From assembly GCA_026874595.1 (NCBI GenBank), contig CM049309.1, positions 68,368,926 through 68,432,925 on the forward strand: a stretch of 64,000 bases of DNA. Reading direction: 5' to 3'. Of this stretch, positions 13,501-28,829 are shown one piece after another. Both the position numbers and the translations under genes were made by a program. The notes beneath the pieces are model-generated. The model was not told the DNA's origin. It did not search any database and saw nothing but the letters and a program-made list of their open reading frames with translations. The DNA is from Sipunculus nudus. Taxonomy: Eukaryota > Annelida > Sipuncula > Golfingiida > Sipunculidae. Position 1 is the first letter of the stretch. Each line of letters starts with the position of its first letter.

Positions 13501-16500
13501 CTTAATTTGTCAAAATTAAAACACTGACTCTAAAGGTGAATCAGTCAGGATTGTGACAGAATTCTTAAGATCAAATTAGAGCGAGCACTGGCATCAGATA
13601 ATTATTTGTTGGACAATACTCAGAATATTTGTTGGACTTTGTTCCTTGTAAGTTAAAAATATAAACATGCACATATTCCTTTAACTCTGTATTGATCTTG
13701 TTTGACATTATATATATTTGTAAGAGGGATCTATTGGCACTGTTTCCTTTGAGTGGTTAGTTTAATTCTACCTGAAATGCTATGTTTGGCATTATCAGAT
13801 AAATGTATTCTTGCATATTGGTATTGTATTATAGATAGACAACAATACATTCTGAAATTGAGTCAAGTTTGAATAATAGTATGTGTTCTTCAGAATGACT
13901 GATCTTGGTTGTGTTGGATTCATATTAGCAAACTTAAGGGGTACTTTTGTATTTATGAACAAAAGATTGACTGCATTGATGTTTTAGTCAGGTAAAGAGA
14001 CACCCATAAGTTGTTCTTATATATCGGAACCACACTGAAATTTGCTAATTTTGTCGTAAATGTGTAACTTTCACCAGATTAGCTGTGAAATGATAAGAAA
14101 CAATGTCAGGTTGTGTTTATCATATTTATTTGGATTCATATTAGCAAACTTAAGTAAAGGGGTAGTTTTGTATTTATGAACAAAAGATTGACTGCATCGA
14201 TGTTTTAGTCAGGTAAAGGGACACCCATAAATTGTTCTTATATATCCGAACCACACTGAAATTTGCTAATTTTGTCGTAAATGGGTAACATTCACCAGAT
14301 TAGCTGTGAAATGAAAAGAAACAATGTCAGGTTGTGTTTATCATATTTATTTCCTTTATGACTGTTGATTAGAATGGAGTCAAATCATCATGCAGTCTTT
14401 GTAAAGAGCTATATTACTTGTACTTGATTGCCATTGTAAGGGAATTTTTCATATACGTGTGGTTGATGGAGGCTTCATGTAAGTTCGGTGAGTGTATATG
14501 AATGACTTATTTAGGCTAACTTATTAAGAGACAATGATTAATAGGACTAGGAGAAATTATCAGCTATTGAGCAGTATCACTAAATGACAGCTGTTTTAAG
14601 AGGTCTATTATAGCTCAATTATTATACTTTTCTTATAATTGTCAAATGTTTTGGATGCATCATGGACTACAAGTTACGTTATAATGGTTCATTATTGACT
14701 TACAAATGTATATTCCACTTTAGACTGACAAATTTTTTTTCATTATACAAACAAATATAATCGCACTAAAAGTAAAACAACCTTTCATCAATTCAGTCCA
14801 GAAAGCAAAGCCTACCAAAAGATTTTATAATGTCGAGTCTGAGAGACACCATACACTTTGTAAATTAATGCTGAGATGCATGTATATACCTATAAATTCT
14901 CATTTATATTATAGTTACAGATATTTGTGCTTAATTAGGATTATAAAAAGTAATAAGCTATTTTGCACTGTTTTTTTTAGGCAAGCAGGAGTTACTGCCA
15001 TCACAAGTCTATTTTATGTATTTTTTTTTCTGTGTACTTGTATTTGTGTTAATGCAACAAACAAAAACACATATGTACTTCTTCTTCACTCAAAGACATA
15101 AAGATAAATATTATTTCATAGTACTTTATGATAGAACTAATTTCTTTAAATGTTAGATGAGCAGGAGAATTTAAGAAACGGAGACAAACTTTCCATTGGC
15201 TTCATAAACATATAAGGCACAAGAAATATTACTACAAGAAACACACAGTACACCCAAACAGGAAAATAGCTGGAAATCAAAGGGGGTGGAAGAATATTTT
15301 TTGCACATGGGACAAACAAAGCTAAGGGTGTGTGTGTTATGGTTAAAAATAATATAAATATTGAAATTCTTGATATAATATGTAATGAAGAAGGCCAATA
15401 CATGGTTTTAGACACTACAATAGAAGATACTAGATTAATCTTGGTTAACATTTATGGTCCAAATCATGACGACCGAGATTTTTCATTAATATTATGGATA
15501 TTGTAGAAACATTACCAAATGATAATAGATTACTTGGTGGGGATTTTAATTTAGTTCTAAATACTTTTAATGATTAAAAAAGAGGTCGGGCACAGAGTCA
15601 TAGAAGAGCACAAGGAGTAATCAATACATGGTTAAATAACTTGGATCTTGTAGACATCTGGAGAGAACAACACTCTCACCAAAACCAATACAACTGGAAA
15701 AGACTCAATCCAAGAGCAGTCTTCTGTAGATTAGACTTTTTTCTTATTTCAAGAGGTCTTATCTCTTTCGTTCAAAAATCAGATATTCTGCCAGGTTTCA
15801 AAACTGACCATTCTGCCATTGAAATTATGCTCGAGTTAAAACCAAATAAGAGAGGGTCTGTTTTTTGGAAATTAAATTTTCAGCTATTAAATGATGCAGA
15901 TTATATTAAATTAGTAAAAGAAGTTATAAAAGAAAGAAGAGGATAATAAAAGCGCTAATCCAGCCCTATTGCGGGATACTATTAAATGTAAAATAAGAGG
16001 AGCCACAATAGCATATTCTATTAAATTAAGTAAAAAGAAAAAAAAAAAACTTCAGGAATTGGAAAGTTTGAAATATTAGAAGAACAGTATACCAAATTTC
16101 AAGATGATGAGATAATAGAAGAAATTAAAGGAAAGAAATTAAGGATCGAAAAAAAAAATACAAGAAAAAACAGAAGGAGCAATGTTCCGATGCAAATCAA
16201 AATGGTTCATACATGGAGAGCAACCCTTTTAATATTTTCTAAACCTTGAAAAACGTTTATACAACAATAAAACTATTACCAGTCTTAATGTAAATAACAA
16301 TCAAATAAAAGATCCAAAAGACATTTTAAAAGAGATAGAACATTTTATAAAAATCTTTATAGATCGGCTAAATTAAGCCCATCTGAAGAACATTATACTG
16401 ATTTTTTTTTATATATGAACACAAGTCCTTGCCTGAAGAAGAAAGAACCTACTACGATAAAGATATATCTGAAACAGAAATTTTAAAATGCTTAAATGCT

Positions 16501-19500
16501 TTTAAATTGGGGAAAACACCAGGTTCAGTTGGTCTACCAGTAGAATTTTATAAATCATTTTGGGAAACATAAAAACTTATTTGATTGAGGCTTAGAAATA
16601 TTCATATTCAAGTGGAAGATTGAACATTATTCAGAGACGGGGAGTAGTAACCCTAATTCCTGAAAAAGCTAAAGATCCCACCTTACTTAAATACTGGAGA
16701 CCAATATCACTATTAAACGTCGATTATAAAACAATTTCTAAATGTATGGCCCTTAGATTACAGAAAGTTCTTCCGGAGTTCATACACCCCGACCAAACTG
16801 TTATTTTTTTTTAAAAATAGATATATAGGGGAGAGTCTTAGTAGAATATATAGCCTTATTAATTATTGTAAAAAAAGCAAAATCAAAGGTAATATTATGA
16901 CTATCGATTTTGAAAAGGTGTTTGATTTATTAGAATGGTCATTAACCAGAAAGCATTAAAGTGTTATAATTTTGGACCCTCATTTTGTAAATGGATTGAA
17001 ATCTTTTATAAAGACATCTCATCCTGTGCCATTAATAATAGATGGGCCACTAGATTTTTTCCAAGTGGGTAGAGGAGTAAGTCAAGGATGCCCACTCTCA
17101 CCATACCTTTATATAATATGTGCAGAATTATTAGCATCAAGAGTTAGAAATAATATGAATATTAAAGGTATAGAAACTGATAATGAAAAGCATGTAATTT
17201 CACAATATGCTGATGACACTACCTTATTCTTAACAGGGGAACATCTAGTAATAGAAGAAACCATAGATCAATTTAAAAGATTTCAAAAGGTCAGTGGATT
17301 GAAAGTTAACATAGACAAAACTGCGGTCCTGGCAATAGGTAACCATAGATATAATAAAAAAAGAAATCATTAACCTAGGTTTGCACAGGACAATCTGGCC
17401 GATTAAAGTTCTACGTATTGAGATTAGTAGCATGCTTCAAAATTTAACTGAACTTCAAGCCAATATTCAATCAAATGAAGTAAATTATGGGCATATGGGA
17501 TAAAAGACAGTTGACGCCACTGGGCAAAATTACAGTTATTAAGGCCGACCTGATTTCACAACTGGAATACGGGTAGTCGACAATCGACTACGTGTATCCG
17601 CCGAAATCAGAGTGGGACGGGTGAAGTGAGGCATGGATCGAGTGGCAAGGGGAAATGGAGTGAGGTGTGGCATATTAGCATGGATGTCTGCAGCCGAAAT
17701 GTGTATGTAGGTTGCGCCACCTACCACAAAATCCAGAAAACTGTCAAAGTTGTATACATATGCAAAAAGTTAAACCACTGCGGAGATATGAGTGATTTTA
17801 TCCCACGGCAGACAAACAGACGGACGCTGTGCAAAAATAGTTCCAGGTGGTACCACCAGTTTTGCCTATAATAAAGAGCTATGTGAGATCTATACACATG
17901 CAAAATTTTGTCCCAATCGGTCAAACGGTTCCCGAGATATAAGCTTTGATGTCTGCCGCGTAAATGTAAATGTAGGTGGCGCCACTTGTCATAAAATCAA
18001 GAAAGCTATCCAAGATGTATAAACCTGCAAAATTTTAGGCAGGTAAGTCAAAACAGTGCAGAGATATGAGTGATTTTATCCCATGGCAGACAAACAGACG
18101 GACGCTGTGCTAAAATGGTTGCAGGTGGCGCAACCTTTTTATATGTATGTTATAGGGCTATATTTTTGCAAAATTTTTACCTGATCGGTCAAACGGTTCC
18201 CGAGATATGTGGGTTAATATGTCATAACAGACGCACAGATGGACGCAGAGCGCAGAGGAAAGGTCAGAGGTCAAAACAAAATCGGGGCGCACAGTTCACA
18301 TGTGACCCGAACATAATCCCGGGTTTCGTAAAATTCCGCACAGCGGTTACGGAGGAGTTCTCCGGCGGCGGCGGCGGTGGGCTGAAAACATAGTATCCGC
18401 AAAACTCTGTTTTGGCGGATACAATTACAGTACCAGTTCTCAGTTTTGCCAAAACCACCAGCTTCTTTTTTAAAAGAGGTGGAGAAAAGTCTCTTTAATT
18501 TTATTTGGAATAGTAAAATAAACAAAATGAAAAGAGTTACTTTAATATCATCTAAAGAGAAAGCTGGTTAAGATATGGTTGATGTTTATTCAAAATTACA
18601 GGCAACAAAAATAGCATGGATTAGCAGATTATTAACATCTGATAATAATTATGGTTGGAGACAACTAGTTACGTGGGAGTTAAATAACAGGACTGAGTAT
18701 ATTTTTCATTGTAATCTGACAGCAGAGGATGTGGAGCAAACTTATTTATTTAAAAATACTACTTTGTTTTGGAAAGAAATCTTTCAAGAATGATTTGGTT
18801 ACAGTTTTTATAAACCAGATAATATGAGCGAGTATTTGAATCAGTATTTATGGTTTAACTCCCACATAAAAATAAATAATAGAGTTGTATTTTATGAAAA
18901 AAAAAATGGTTTGAAGCTGGTATTAGATTCATTTATCAACTGAAAAACAAAGTAAATCAGTCCTATGTTTTTTATTCTCGCCAAGAACTGATCCATAAGT
19001 ACAAAATACAAATAGATGTTATGACATATAATAGTATAATACATGCAATTCCTTCTTTGTGGAAAAAGGAAATAAAATTTTCAAAGTGTGACCGTGTATA
19101 TACATTTAAAATTGATAAATTAAAAAAGATGATAAATCCAGTAAAAATTAGTGTATCAAGAACAGATAGTAAAAAAAATATGTAGAACCGAAAACTTGTT
19201 TTCTAAGATGGAAAGAAGAAATAAACTGTGATAGCGATGAAGTTCTAAAGGCTTTTAAAAAAATTATATCGCACAACTATATCAACAAAACGAAGATATT
19301 TCCAATATAAAATGTTACATGGAATCATAATATTAAATCCCCTGCTTCTAAAAGCAGGGATAGTTGATTCTGCTATGTGTACTTTTTGTAAAAAATCGAA
19401 GGAGACACTGAGACATGTATTTTATGAATGTGATATTGTGAAGCAGCTATGGTCTGAAATGTCAGCATGGCTGGAAAATCTCAACCTTCCAGCAATAATT

Positions 19501-19910
19501 TCAATAACTGTAATATTTTTGAATGTAACTCAAGATGATATATTAGATAAAATTATCCTGATTGTGAAATATAACATATATCAAGCAAAATGTAAGAAAC
19601 ACACATTAACTTTTGACAGTGCCATTTATTATATTAAGATGTATCATTCCATGGAAGAAAAAGTGGCAATATTAAGGGGTAAACATGTGAAACATTAACT
19701 TTTATGGAAAAACTTACAACAATTTTTGAGTGAGTACAGATACAAAATTGTGATACTTATCAGATTTTATATATATATATTGGTAGATCTAGAAAAAACG
19801 CACGATATTTGTTTGTGTTTAGGTGTGACTTGTACTACATGTATTGTAATATGTATTTTTGTATGTGATTCTTGATATTTTTGTATTAGGTTTGTCAATT
19901 TATTGTGAAT

Positions 19911-19963
<53 letters not shown>

Positions 19964-22900
19964 CGTCCTGTTTTCGTATTACGTGAGTTTTTCGTATTAA
20001 CGTGACGCCAGAAATCAATAAACAAGGATGACATCGTAATTAATTATTATACAGGAAAATGCAAATAATTCTTAGTCTATAAGAGCCCTTACTTGGTCCT
20101 TGGTGAGCCTGAGGTCCTTCCCGGCGGCCTTGAGAAGGAGATGAGTACAGCTGATGGATCCGGGAGTCCTCATGCAAACCATGTGTAACGGCAGCTGGTT
20201 CTTTGGCTGGAAAAAAGGTATATGCCACTGAATTCATCGACAAAATTCGCTTTCAGTGTGTGACGTTTGTGTTTTATGTCTGTTGAAATAAAATCATCAC
20301 ATTTTAATCATATTGTATTTGTTTATTTTTTATTATTTTGTATTAAAACGCATATCTAGAACCTTCAAATTATCACCTGTTAAGTTTGAGGTTGGTGTTT
20401 TATAATACCCGTCCATATAAGTAGCATTGACTATAAACTAATCAGGAATTTTCTAATTTATAATATATACCATTTTTTTGCATAGAGGTAAAGTAAGTAC
20501 AGGCTGCTCATTCAGCAAATTTAGCTTACAGATAAGGTCCCACTATTACCACTCATTTTATTGTCAAACTTTATTTATCAAATTTCTTTTAAAATACCCA
20601 ATACTCAATACTTGAAGTTTTATTACAAAAAAGCCTAATTTGTCTCACTCATTTTATTGTCTAATTTTATGTGTAATTTTTTTTTAAATATTGCCAATAA
20701 TATATACTCGGAATCTATTCCGATAGAGAAATATAATTGTCATGGTTATGAGGACAAACTTAGACCGAGCAGTCTGAAGAAGAAATGTCTGCCAAAACTG
20801 TAGTTATGCATATGAAATGCATAATATAAATAGGTATGTGTCGTTAACGAAAAAAACATGTGTCTATGTAGGGAAGAACTTTGGATTTTCCCTAAATATT
20901 GAACTTCATTGAAGTAAATGTTTATTTTAAGATACAATTATAAGATACCTACCATAAAATGGTAATCTTCTGTAATTATCAGCACAAAATGCCTGTTCTT
21001 TTTTGTTGAATGGTGTAAATACTGTCAATGTCATAAAAGGTTATTCTTTAAATGTTGCCATCTCAAATAAGATACATCTGAGTTCATTTTTCTGTGTGTG
21101 TTGGTGCTAAAGAGGATGAAAGCAACCGATTTAAGTTTAATAATCCAGAAGTCATCCTGTCGTTAAGACTTGAGAGAGAATCTCATCATTTCATCATTTC
21201 TCCTTTGGCACTCGAACCGGGGAACTTCCGCTCCGTTGTCCAGGTCACGTGGTCTTATTTGTTAACATAACCTGATGGAGAGCAGTGCATGGTTTGGCCT
21301 GTTCTGGTTTGCTTAAGCCTTTATGGCATGAGGCCCTTTAAAACTACTCTTTGATTTTAATGTATGTTTAGCATAATATCAAACAAAAGTGATGGTATCA
21401 TTCAAATAATTAAAATATGTGGCCAATAATAGACAAATAGTCCAAATGCTTGTTTCGGACTGCTTGGATGGTAATTTTTACTTCACTGCATTCGGACCTG
21501 GATTTTTCTTTTAAGACTGAACATTAAAACCTGCTCTCGGCAGTTAATTGATTTGGTGAAAAAGAACTGAGGTGGGAAAGAAAATTTCTCTTCGTTTTTT
21601 TTCTTAGACAAAGAAAAACATTTTGACGTAAGGGGAGGGTTCATTTGACATTTACCATCCTCATGAATAATGGTGCTGGCACAGAGAGGTTTATATTACC
21701 TGACAGACCCATAATAGTACCGAGATTAAACTTAAATAAAAAATATTTTTTTATAATAAAGCATCAGCAATATCTTATACGCCATTCCTGTGAAAATAAA
21801 AACCGTTCCATAAAAGGACAATATATCATGTTCAAAGAAACCCCTTGCGTGTACCTAAAACATTTCTATAAAACTCATGCTTAGCTTTGGCTGCCAAAGC
21901 CGCCAATTAATCTTTCTTCCATTTGCTTGTCATGGCTAGTTTGCCTGGTGTGAAACAAATCGATAGAATTGATCGAACTCTTCAGAGACACCAGTCTCCT
22001 AAATATTGACTTCTCTCTGGGCCAGCGGGTAACTGCTCTACAGGCGTCGTATAATTGTTTCTGAAGGGCAATCCATTACGTTACCTGACACATGACGTTA
22101 TTTGTCGATAAAACCCTGCTGAGCCTGGGCCTTTTTCAAATCTAGTATGAAGCCAAAACTATTGAATATTAGTTTGTTTAACTAAAACCGTGAGCGGTTC
22201 AGCCACCGAACATCGAAACGCAGTTCTATTTAATTTAATGTAGTTAGATATTCAATTAACAATGTCAACGGACCGTTTTATAATTTTCACACACTGTGGC
22301 CATCCATTTCCGAAATAATAAATATGACCCGACCAACCTCATAAAAAGTGTTCGAATTATTGTTCAGTTTGATGTTATAGGCATTGCGACAAAAATACTG
22401 ATAAAAAGACCATTTTTCACCACAGGATCATTTTCTTATAATCGAAAAATGTCATAACAAAATCATGTGAAGAAAAATATCAAGTCTTACAAAAATACAT
22501 ATAAGACGTAAGACACAGAGTAGCAAGCAATATTTTAACTGAACTTTGAGCAGCGGGCGAAAAGTTTCAACAACCCAGTCGTAACCACGACCTTCCTTTA
22601 CTGCAAATATTACAGTAAATATATGCTATGTTATAAGAACTGGTTTTAACATCGGTCGGGATGTTAATGTGTATGTGATCTCATAATTTCCTTCTGATGA
22701 AGAATGACATGATTTATTCGTTTTAACGTGATCTAAAAAGCAATTTCCGACACTATTTATTTGGCTTAATCTACCAGACGTATCATTCTAAGTACTCTAA
22801 AAATAAACTTCATTTTACATAAATTGTATCAATACTAATGCAGGGCACTCTCCATACAGCAGAGGGTGGCGTTCGGTGGTCTCTTGGGATTGAGGAAAAT

Positions 22901-25900
22901 GGAGTACCCCACCGACCTAGGATGGGGTACTACAACCCGCTATCATAGTCATGCCGGGACTCATAACTGGGTCGCCAGCGGAGAGAGCCCAACGTGTTAC
23001 CACTGGACTTTCAATCATTTCTTTTTGTTCGTGAGAGTTTTAAATTCACGATAATTACGAAAATGAAATTATCCCGAAAATAAAACCATCGTGAATATGA
23101 CCCCATCTGCACAGATAACACAAATAATAATATTGTTACCAAATTGATTGGCAGCTACTTTACGTTATTCTTGCATGTATTTTTTAAAGAATAGCAAAAG
23201 ATCGATATTGTGAGTTCATACACATCGTTAATTTAACCCACAATCCAATAATCATGAATATTATCAGTATTATTATATTATTAGTGTATTATTTGCAAAT
23301 AAATAACAAGGATTTCCACTGTTCGATGTATTTCCACTGTTTGGTGAAAATCGCGAAAATTTAACCCCACAAATTTGGAAACAAATGACAGCATATACTC
23401 ACCCCTCCCCTGATGGAGGCATCCGGTTTGTGGTTGAGTAACATCCGGATACAGTCGTCCTTGGCATGAGCTGTGGCATAATGTAAGGCAGTCCTTCCAT
23501 CCTGAAACAATAATACCAACCGTTAACATTCACTGTTGGATTTCGTTTAAATCTCGAAAGACAAAAGATAATGATTTCAATGAAAAATATATAATAACTA
23601 TTTATGCGTAATTTCGATAGAAATGCGGTGGTCTTTTTTTTTGTTCGCGAGGATTAATAATTTGCGATATCGCGAAAAGGAAAGCATCCCCAAAATAAAA
23701 CCTTAGTGAATCTGACGCCCAACGTACACAGGTGAAGGTTCATTTACTGCAGCCTGATAGGCGTTCAATATAAATTAGCAATGCTTTTGGCTTTGCAAGG
23801 TAAAATCATTTTATTAGTAATATCAATATAATGTTTATGTAATTCTAAGAGCAACATTGATATTTTGATTGATATGAGATCTTTTACATTGTTTGCCTAT
23901 GATGAAAAAGCATTTCGACTCGTTCGGTTTTCCCTTGGTCTTCTCAAATTTTGAGAACATCTTGAATTTTATTCTCATTGAAACAAGCTAATAATTATCA
24001 CAAATATTTAAGTATTAGAAAAAAATAATATTTGTGCATGAACCAACTTATATAAGATATAATAAGCGTATGCTTTATATTTTCTACACATGAACCAGGC
24101 CTGTGTCATTATAATCAAATATTGTGCATGCACATTTAATGTAAACGGGGAAAAACCATTATAACTGCATTTGCATTTTGGGTACAAATAAATCCAATTA
24201 TGAAAGTCCATTAGCTATATCATAATTTCAGAAAGTGTTGCAGATACACTCTCCCTGTTATATTTCATTAATATTAATTTATTACCATTCTGCAATTAAT
24301 AAAAAATAGGAATAAGCTATATATATAGGGTAATGTATTATAAAACCAAACTAGGTTCATAAATAGTCATCAAACGACTGGTAAACGCAGGGACTTACGG
24401 AGGGGAAGGGTTTACCATTCACTTCGAATGACAATAACAATCAAGAAAAATATTTTTATCGACAAATTAGAAGTAAAATTTTAACTAGAGTTGAAGTCTT
24501 AGCCTACATGGATATTCCTACCAGAATACAAATCAAATTAGCCCATGTTATGATAATCACCACGGTTCTTAGATGAGCTGTAGAATAAAGAGTAACCCTA
24601 ATACAAATGAAATCCTCGGACCTTCGACCGGTACAAAGAAACTGCCCTAATAAGGGAAACGAATTCTTTAAATTAAAACATGTCAGGTGATCCAGATTAC
24701 CTGCCAAATTTTATGGATTGTTCCTTATGCGTTACCCTAACGCTCCAGAAATGCGATTATAACTCTTAAAAAACAATTTTAATTAAAGTTGCTAAAAGAC
24801 AAGCCAACAAAATAATCAGTTGAGGGAAAAAGCTTGCCTTCCGGCGGAGGTATACAACCATCGAAAAAACACGGAATATCCAGATCGAGGCACACAAACC
24901 ACCTACATGGTGTCGCAACTCCAAACAAATAAGTAATCAAATCACTCTAGCGATTTAAGGTACAGACTGACTGAATTCTCTATATAATATCGAGGGCATA
25001 AACAATGCAGGTATCGGTTTGTGTTGTACCGTAAGTGTGAAAATGATCCAGCAAATTCAATCTTCATAATGTAAGGGAAATCATTAGGAAAGATAATCTG
25101 TTCCCTGGAACTCCATTTTCTATGCAATGGGATTGTTTCATGTCTGAAGTCTGCAGACAACGTCAATATACACTGTAGGCTGAGCTAACATTGATCATAT
25201 AAAAGAATGGTATGTCGTAAAAATATAGGGCGAAGAATGCATAAATTCTCAGAAGAAATTACCCAGGACCAATTTTGGAATTATTATAACATTCTTCATC
25301 GGAGGTAGCTGAGGTTTATGTGACCAAAATGGTTTGCATGTTAGTCTGTACACACGTTCTCCACACATTCCAATGGAATATTAAGGGATGATGGACCATT
25401 GGCCAATTAACAACTGTAAAACATTGCGTTGTCGAATGTATCTAGAAAAAAAAACTTAAACAGTGTGGGAGGGTATTACGTAAAAAGCCATTGGTTAACT
25501 TAGATTGTCGAAAGGTCAAAACACACTGGCGCGCGGGAAGCGTGCGGAAGGAGCAGCGCAAAAAAAAACATCACTAAATTTTACTTAGAAAAAAAAAAAA
25601 AAAACACTGCCTATTGACGCCTGTGGCACACGGGCGGCCATCCGGCGAGTTCCAGTTATCGGTCCCAAGGCGAGATTTTGCTGCTTGCCACAAGTCGAAT
25701 GTGATATGTAGGCTGGGAGTTTTTTTATCCATTTTGTTTCCATGCTTCAATCAAACCATAATTTCATTACTACTGATTTTCAATGAATGTCTTCATCATC
25801 TCATAAGATAATAGTATAATTATATAAATGATGCTAAATTGTAATTCAATAGTGACAAGTAAATAAATAAGAGTGGAGGGTCTCCTCGAAAGCTATATAT

Positions 25901-26756
25901 ATACATTCAACTGGTCGAGTGTCCAGTTCACAACTGAAGCTGATAAAACAACATCAGTTTACGGTATATGTAAAGGGCACCCATGCTCAACAATTATTAA
26001 TAGTTAACCGGAGCATCCCCTCGAAACATGGGTAAAAGTTCAATAGATACAAATGATTTAACTCTAAACCTTGGCTGTGTAAAAATCAGTTGGACGGTCC
26101 TGTGACCGGAAGGTTTGAGGAAAAATTTGTGATTTAAAGTCTGGCTTAAAATCAGTCCACAAGCTTTTAAAATAAATGGATGGCATGACCTTGGCCTTTC
26201 AACTTAATTCAACTCAATAGTATTCTTCCCTATTGATAGGTAAGCCATGTGTGAAAGATGAACGGTTTGGGATGAAAAGTTTCGCTTATAATGCGTCCAT
26301 GAGCCATTATTGCTGACGGACAGGGTAACGTACGCAAGGAGGACCCGAAGGACGGAGGGATTGACGCACGCATGAACGGAGTGGTTACTAGATCCCCTCG
26401 AGCAACTTCGTTACGAAGGGATTCAAATACCATTGATCAACGTGATTAAGGGAGACTGTAAATGTTAGTACATTGAAAATAAAAGTTTTTTTATCTATAA
26501 CTGTAAATTTTTCGAACCCTACCAAGGAGTTTACGTTCACCCAATCAATTGTTGGATTCAACTTCAGAAAAAAGTTTAAGTGGATTTTGTATCTGTGCAC
26601 AGTTTCCAAACACCTTGTTGTAAGCCATATGAAAGAAAAGGGAAACAGTTTAAAACCCTGTGAATTTGCCTTGTCTCATTTTCTCAACTGATACAATATT
26701 CCGGAGGAAAAAGATATTACCCAATGAGTATGATATCTGGGTGTATATATATATAT

Positions 26757-26834
<78 letters not shown>

Positions 26835-28790
26835 CTGAGTTATCTAATATCCGGCACGATCGAAAGTAAGAGTAACAGTAAAATTATTTTGTGATATTAC
26901 CATGGAAACATTAAAGAAAGTCTATACCCACAAGAGAGGTGGTAATATGGAGAGGAACAAATGGCATATTGTTGAGCGGGAAACAAGGCACTCAACATGA
27001 ATCTTCAGGCCTCTCACACGGGGGACAAACCTGCTGGACCGGGGACCTAATATTTATGAGGCGTCTCGATGACCTGAGACTAATGGAAACAAACAATGAC
27101 GGAAAACGCTGACTGCTGCCTCAATCAATCCGAGTCACGTACTCAGCAGAACGGCTTCTTAATTAACGACGTGATCAGACATTGGCTGACCGACTCGGGT
27201 ATTCAGCTGGAAGCGCGTACTAATTGTTTGTCAACAGTGTTACGTACTTCACTTTACTTATTCATTCATGCCCTGTTTAAAAGTATTATAATAATTCAAT
27301 ACACGTACTTTATTTAATGTGAAGCTTTGGATAGAAAATTAACTCAAAGGTTGATTCCTTACATTATTGGAACATCCCCCCTCCCTCCGATCATTTTATA
27401 TTAAAACTGTATTTCATATTTTTTTATATGAGTGGGATGAAAACTCCACTTCAGCCTATGTTCATTCGTTTATTTAAATGGTTAAGTTTAAGTTTTTAAG
27501 TAGGTTTTTAACGTCTTCCCGCTTTCCATGGAAGTTTATTCTCTTTTTTAGTATCATCTTTGTGTCCTATATGAGACGCTTTATCCTACGGAAATGATCA
27601 CTATATTATAATTATTATTTTTATTAAAAATCCTAAAATCTCATAAAATAATCTGATTTAAAGCACACCCTCATGCATCAAACAAGCAGCCAGGGAACTC
27701 CGATGAAATCGTGAAAGGACTTCTCCTGCTGCTTAGTGAAAGATCTGTCGTCACCAATTTGAAACTTTTGTTATTTTAACCTCTATAATAATACACTTTC
27801 CTGTGGTATAGAGTCCGATGGCGCTAAGGTCTGAGAATATTGCCTGGAACCAAGGCCAGCGCCCTTTGTTAAGGATTTTGACGGTAGAAAGGGAAGTGAC
27901 CAGTCCATCGGCCTTCTTCCTGTTCTGAGGATATGAACCCTGTTGAACGATAGGGTCATTCAGTGTAAGTCAATTACCAAAGCACAGTGGAGAAATGAAA
28001 TTATCACGACGCTATCACGTGTTGTATCAGTGCCTTATATTGTGAGCGTATCGTAGCCAGAGTGGGGATCATGTGACTGCGTGATGATTTTAATTTAAAC
28101 CAAGTAACAGTGTTCTTAAATGAAACATTTTGACCCACTTATATATAATTCAAACATTTCATACGTAATTAAGGCGCATATCTTAGGATTTATATGATAA
28201 TATCATGTATTTCTTGCGTCCGTGGACGACAAAGTCATAGACATGATAGGAATAATAGTGACACCTTAGGATGCTTAATAAGCTTTTCTTAAATGTACCT
28301 ATTGACCACCATAATAAATATAAAAAAATACGGGGAGAGATATCAGTTTCCTGGCAATGTAACAAGTGAAAGGAATAGACTTTTTAATATCAGAAACCAA
28401 TGACGTTCAGTTATATCATATGTCTTTACAATAATGATATAAATACACCCTATATGGGAAGATATCAACAAAATTATACAATATATATCATGAAGATAAA
28501 TATTGTCGTATGCATATTATACATATGATACGTATTATTACTGAATCTACGTATTTTAATTTTTAATTTGTAACTAATATTATTTTAATTTAAAAGACCT
28601 TTTATCATGCCTTAAATTTTCGATCAAATATTTTGGCTGATATATTAAAAACTTGAAAGGAGAAATTTAATGAATCGCTGTATCAAATCTAGTAATTCTA
28701 TTAAAATGATAAGGGATTTAACTGCATTGTTTGAATCATCCGCTTTATAGTCGTGCAACAAGCTTAAATTTCACCTGCATTTATTACGAC

Positions 28791-28829
<39 letters not shown>

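Noticed and set aside
17626..18393. Several plus-strand frames of 76-107 codons
   Set aside because: They fall inside the non-coding nested element, and repeated strings come from its internal duplications.
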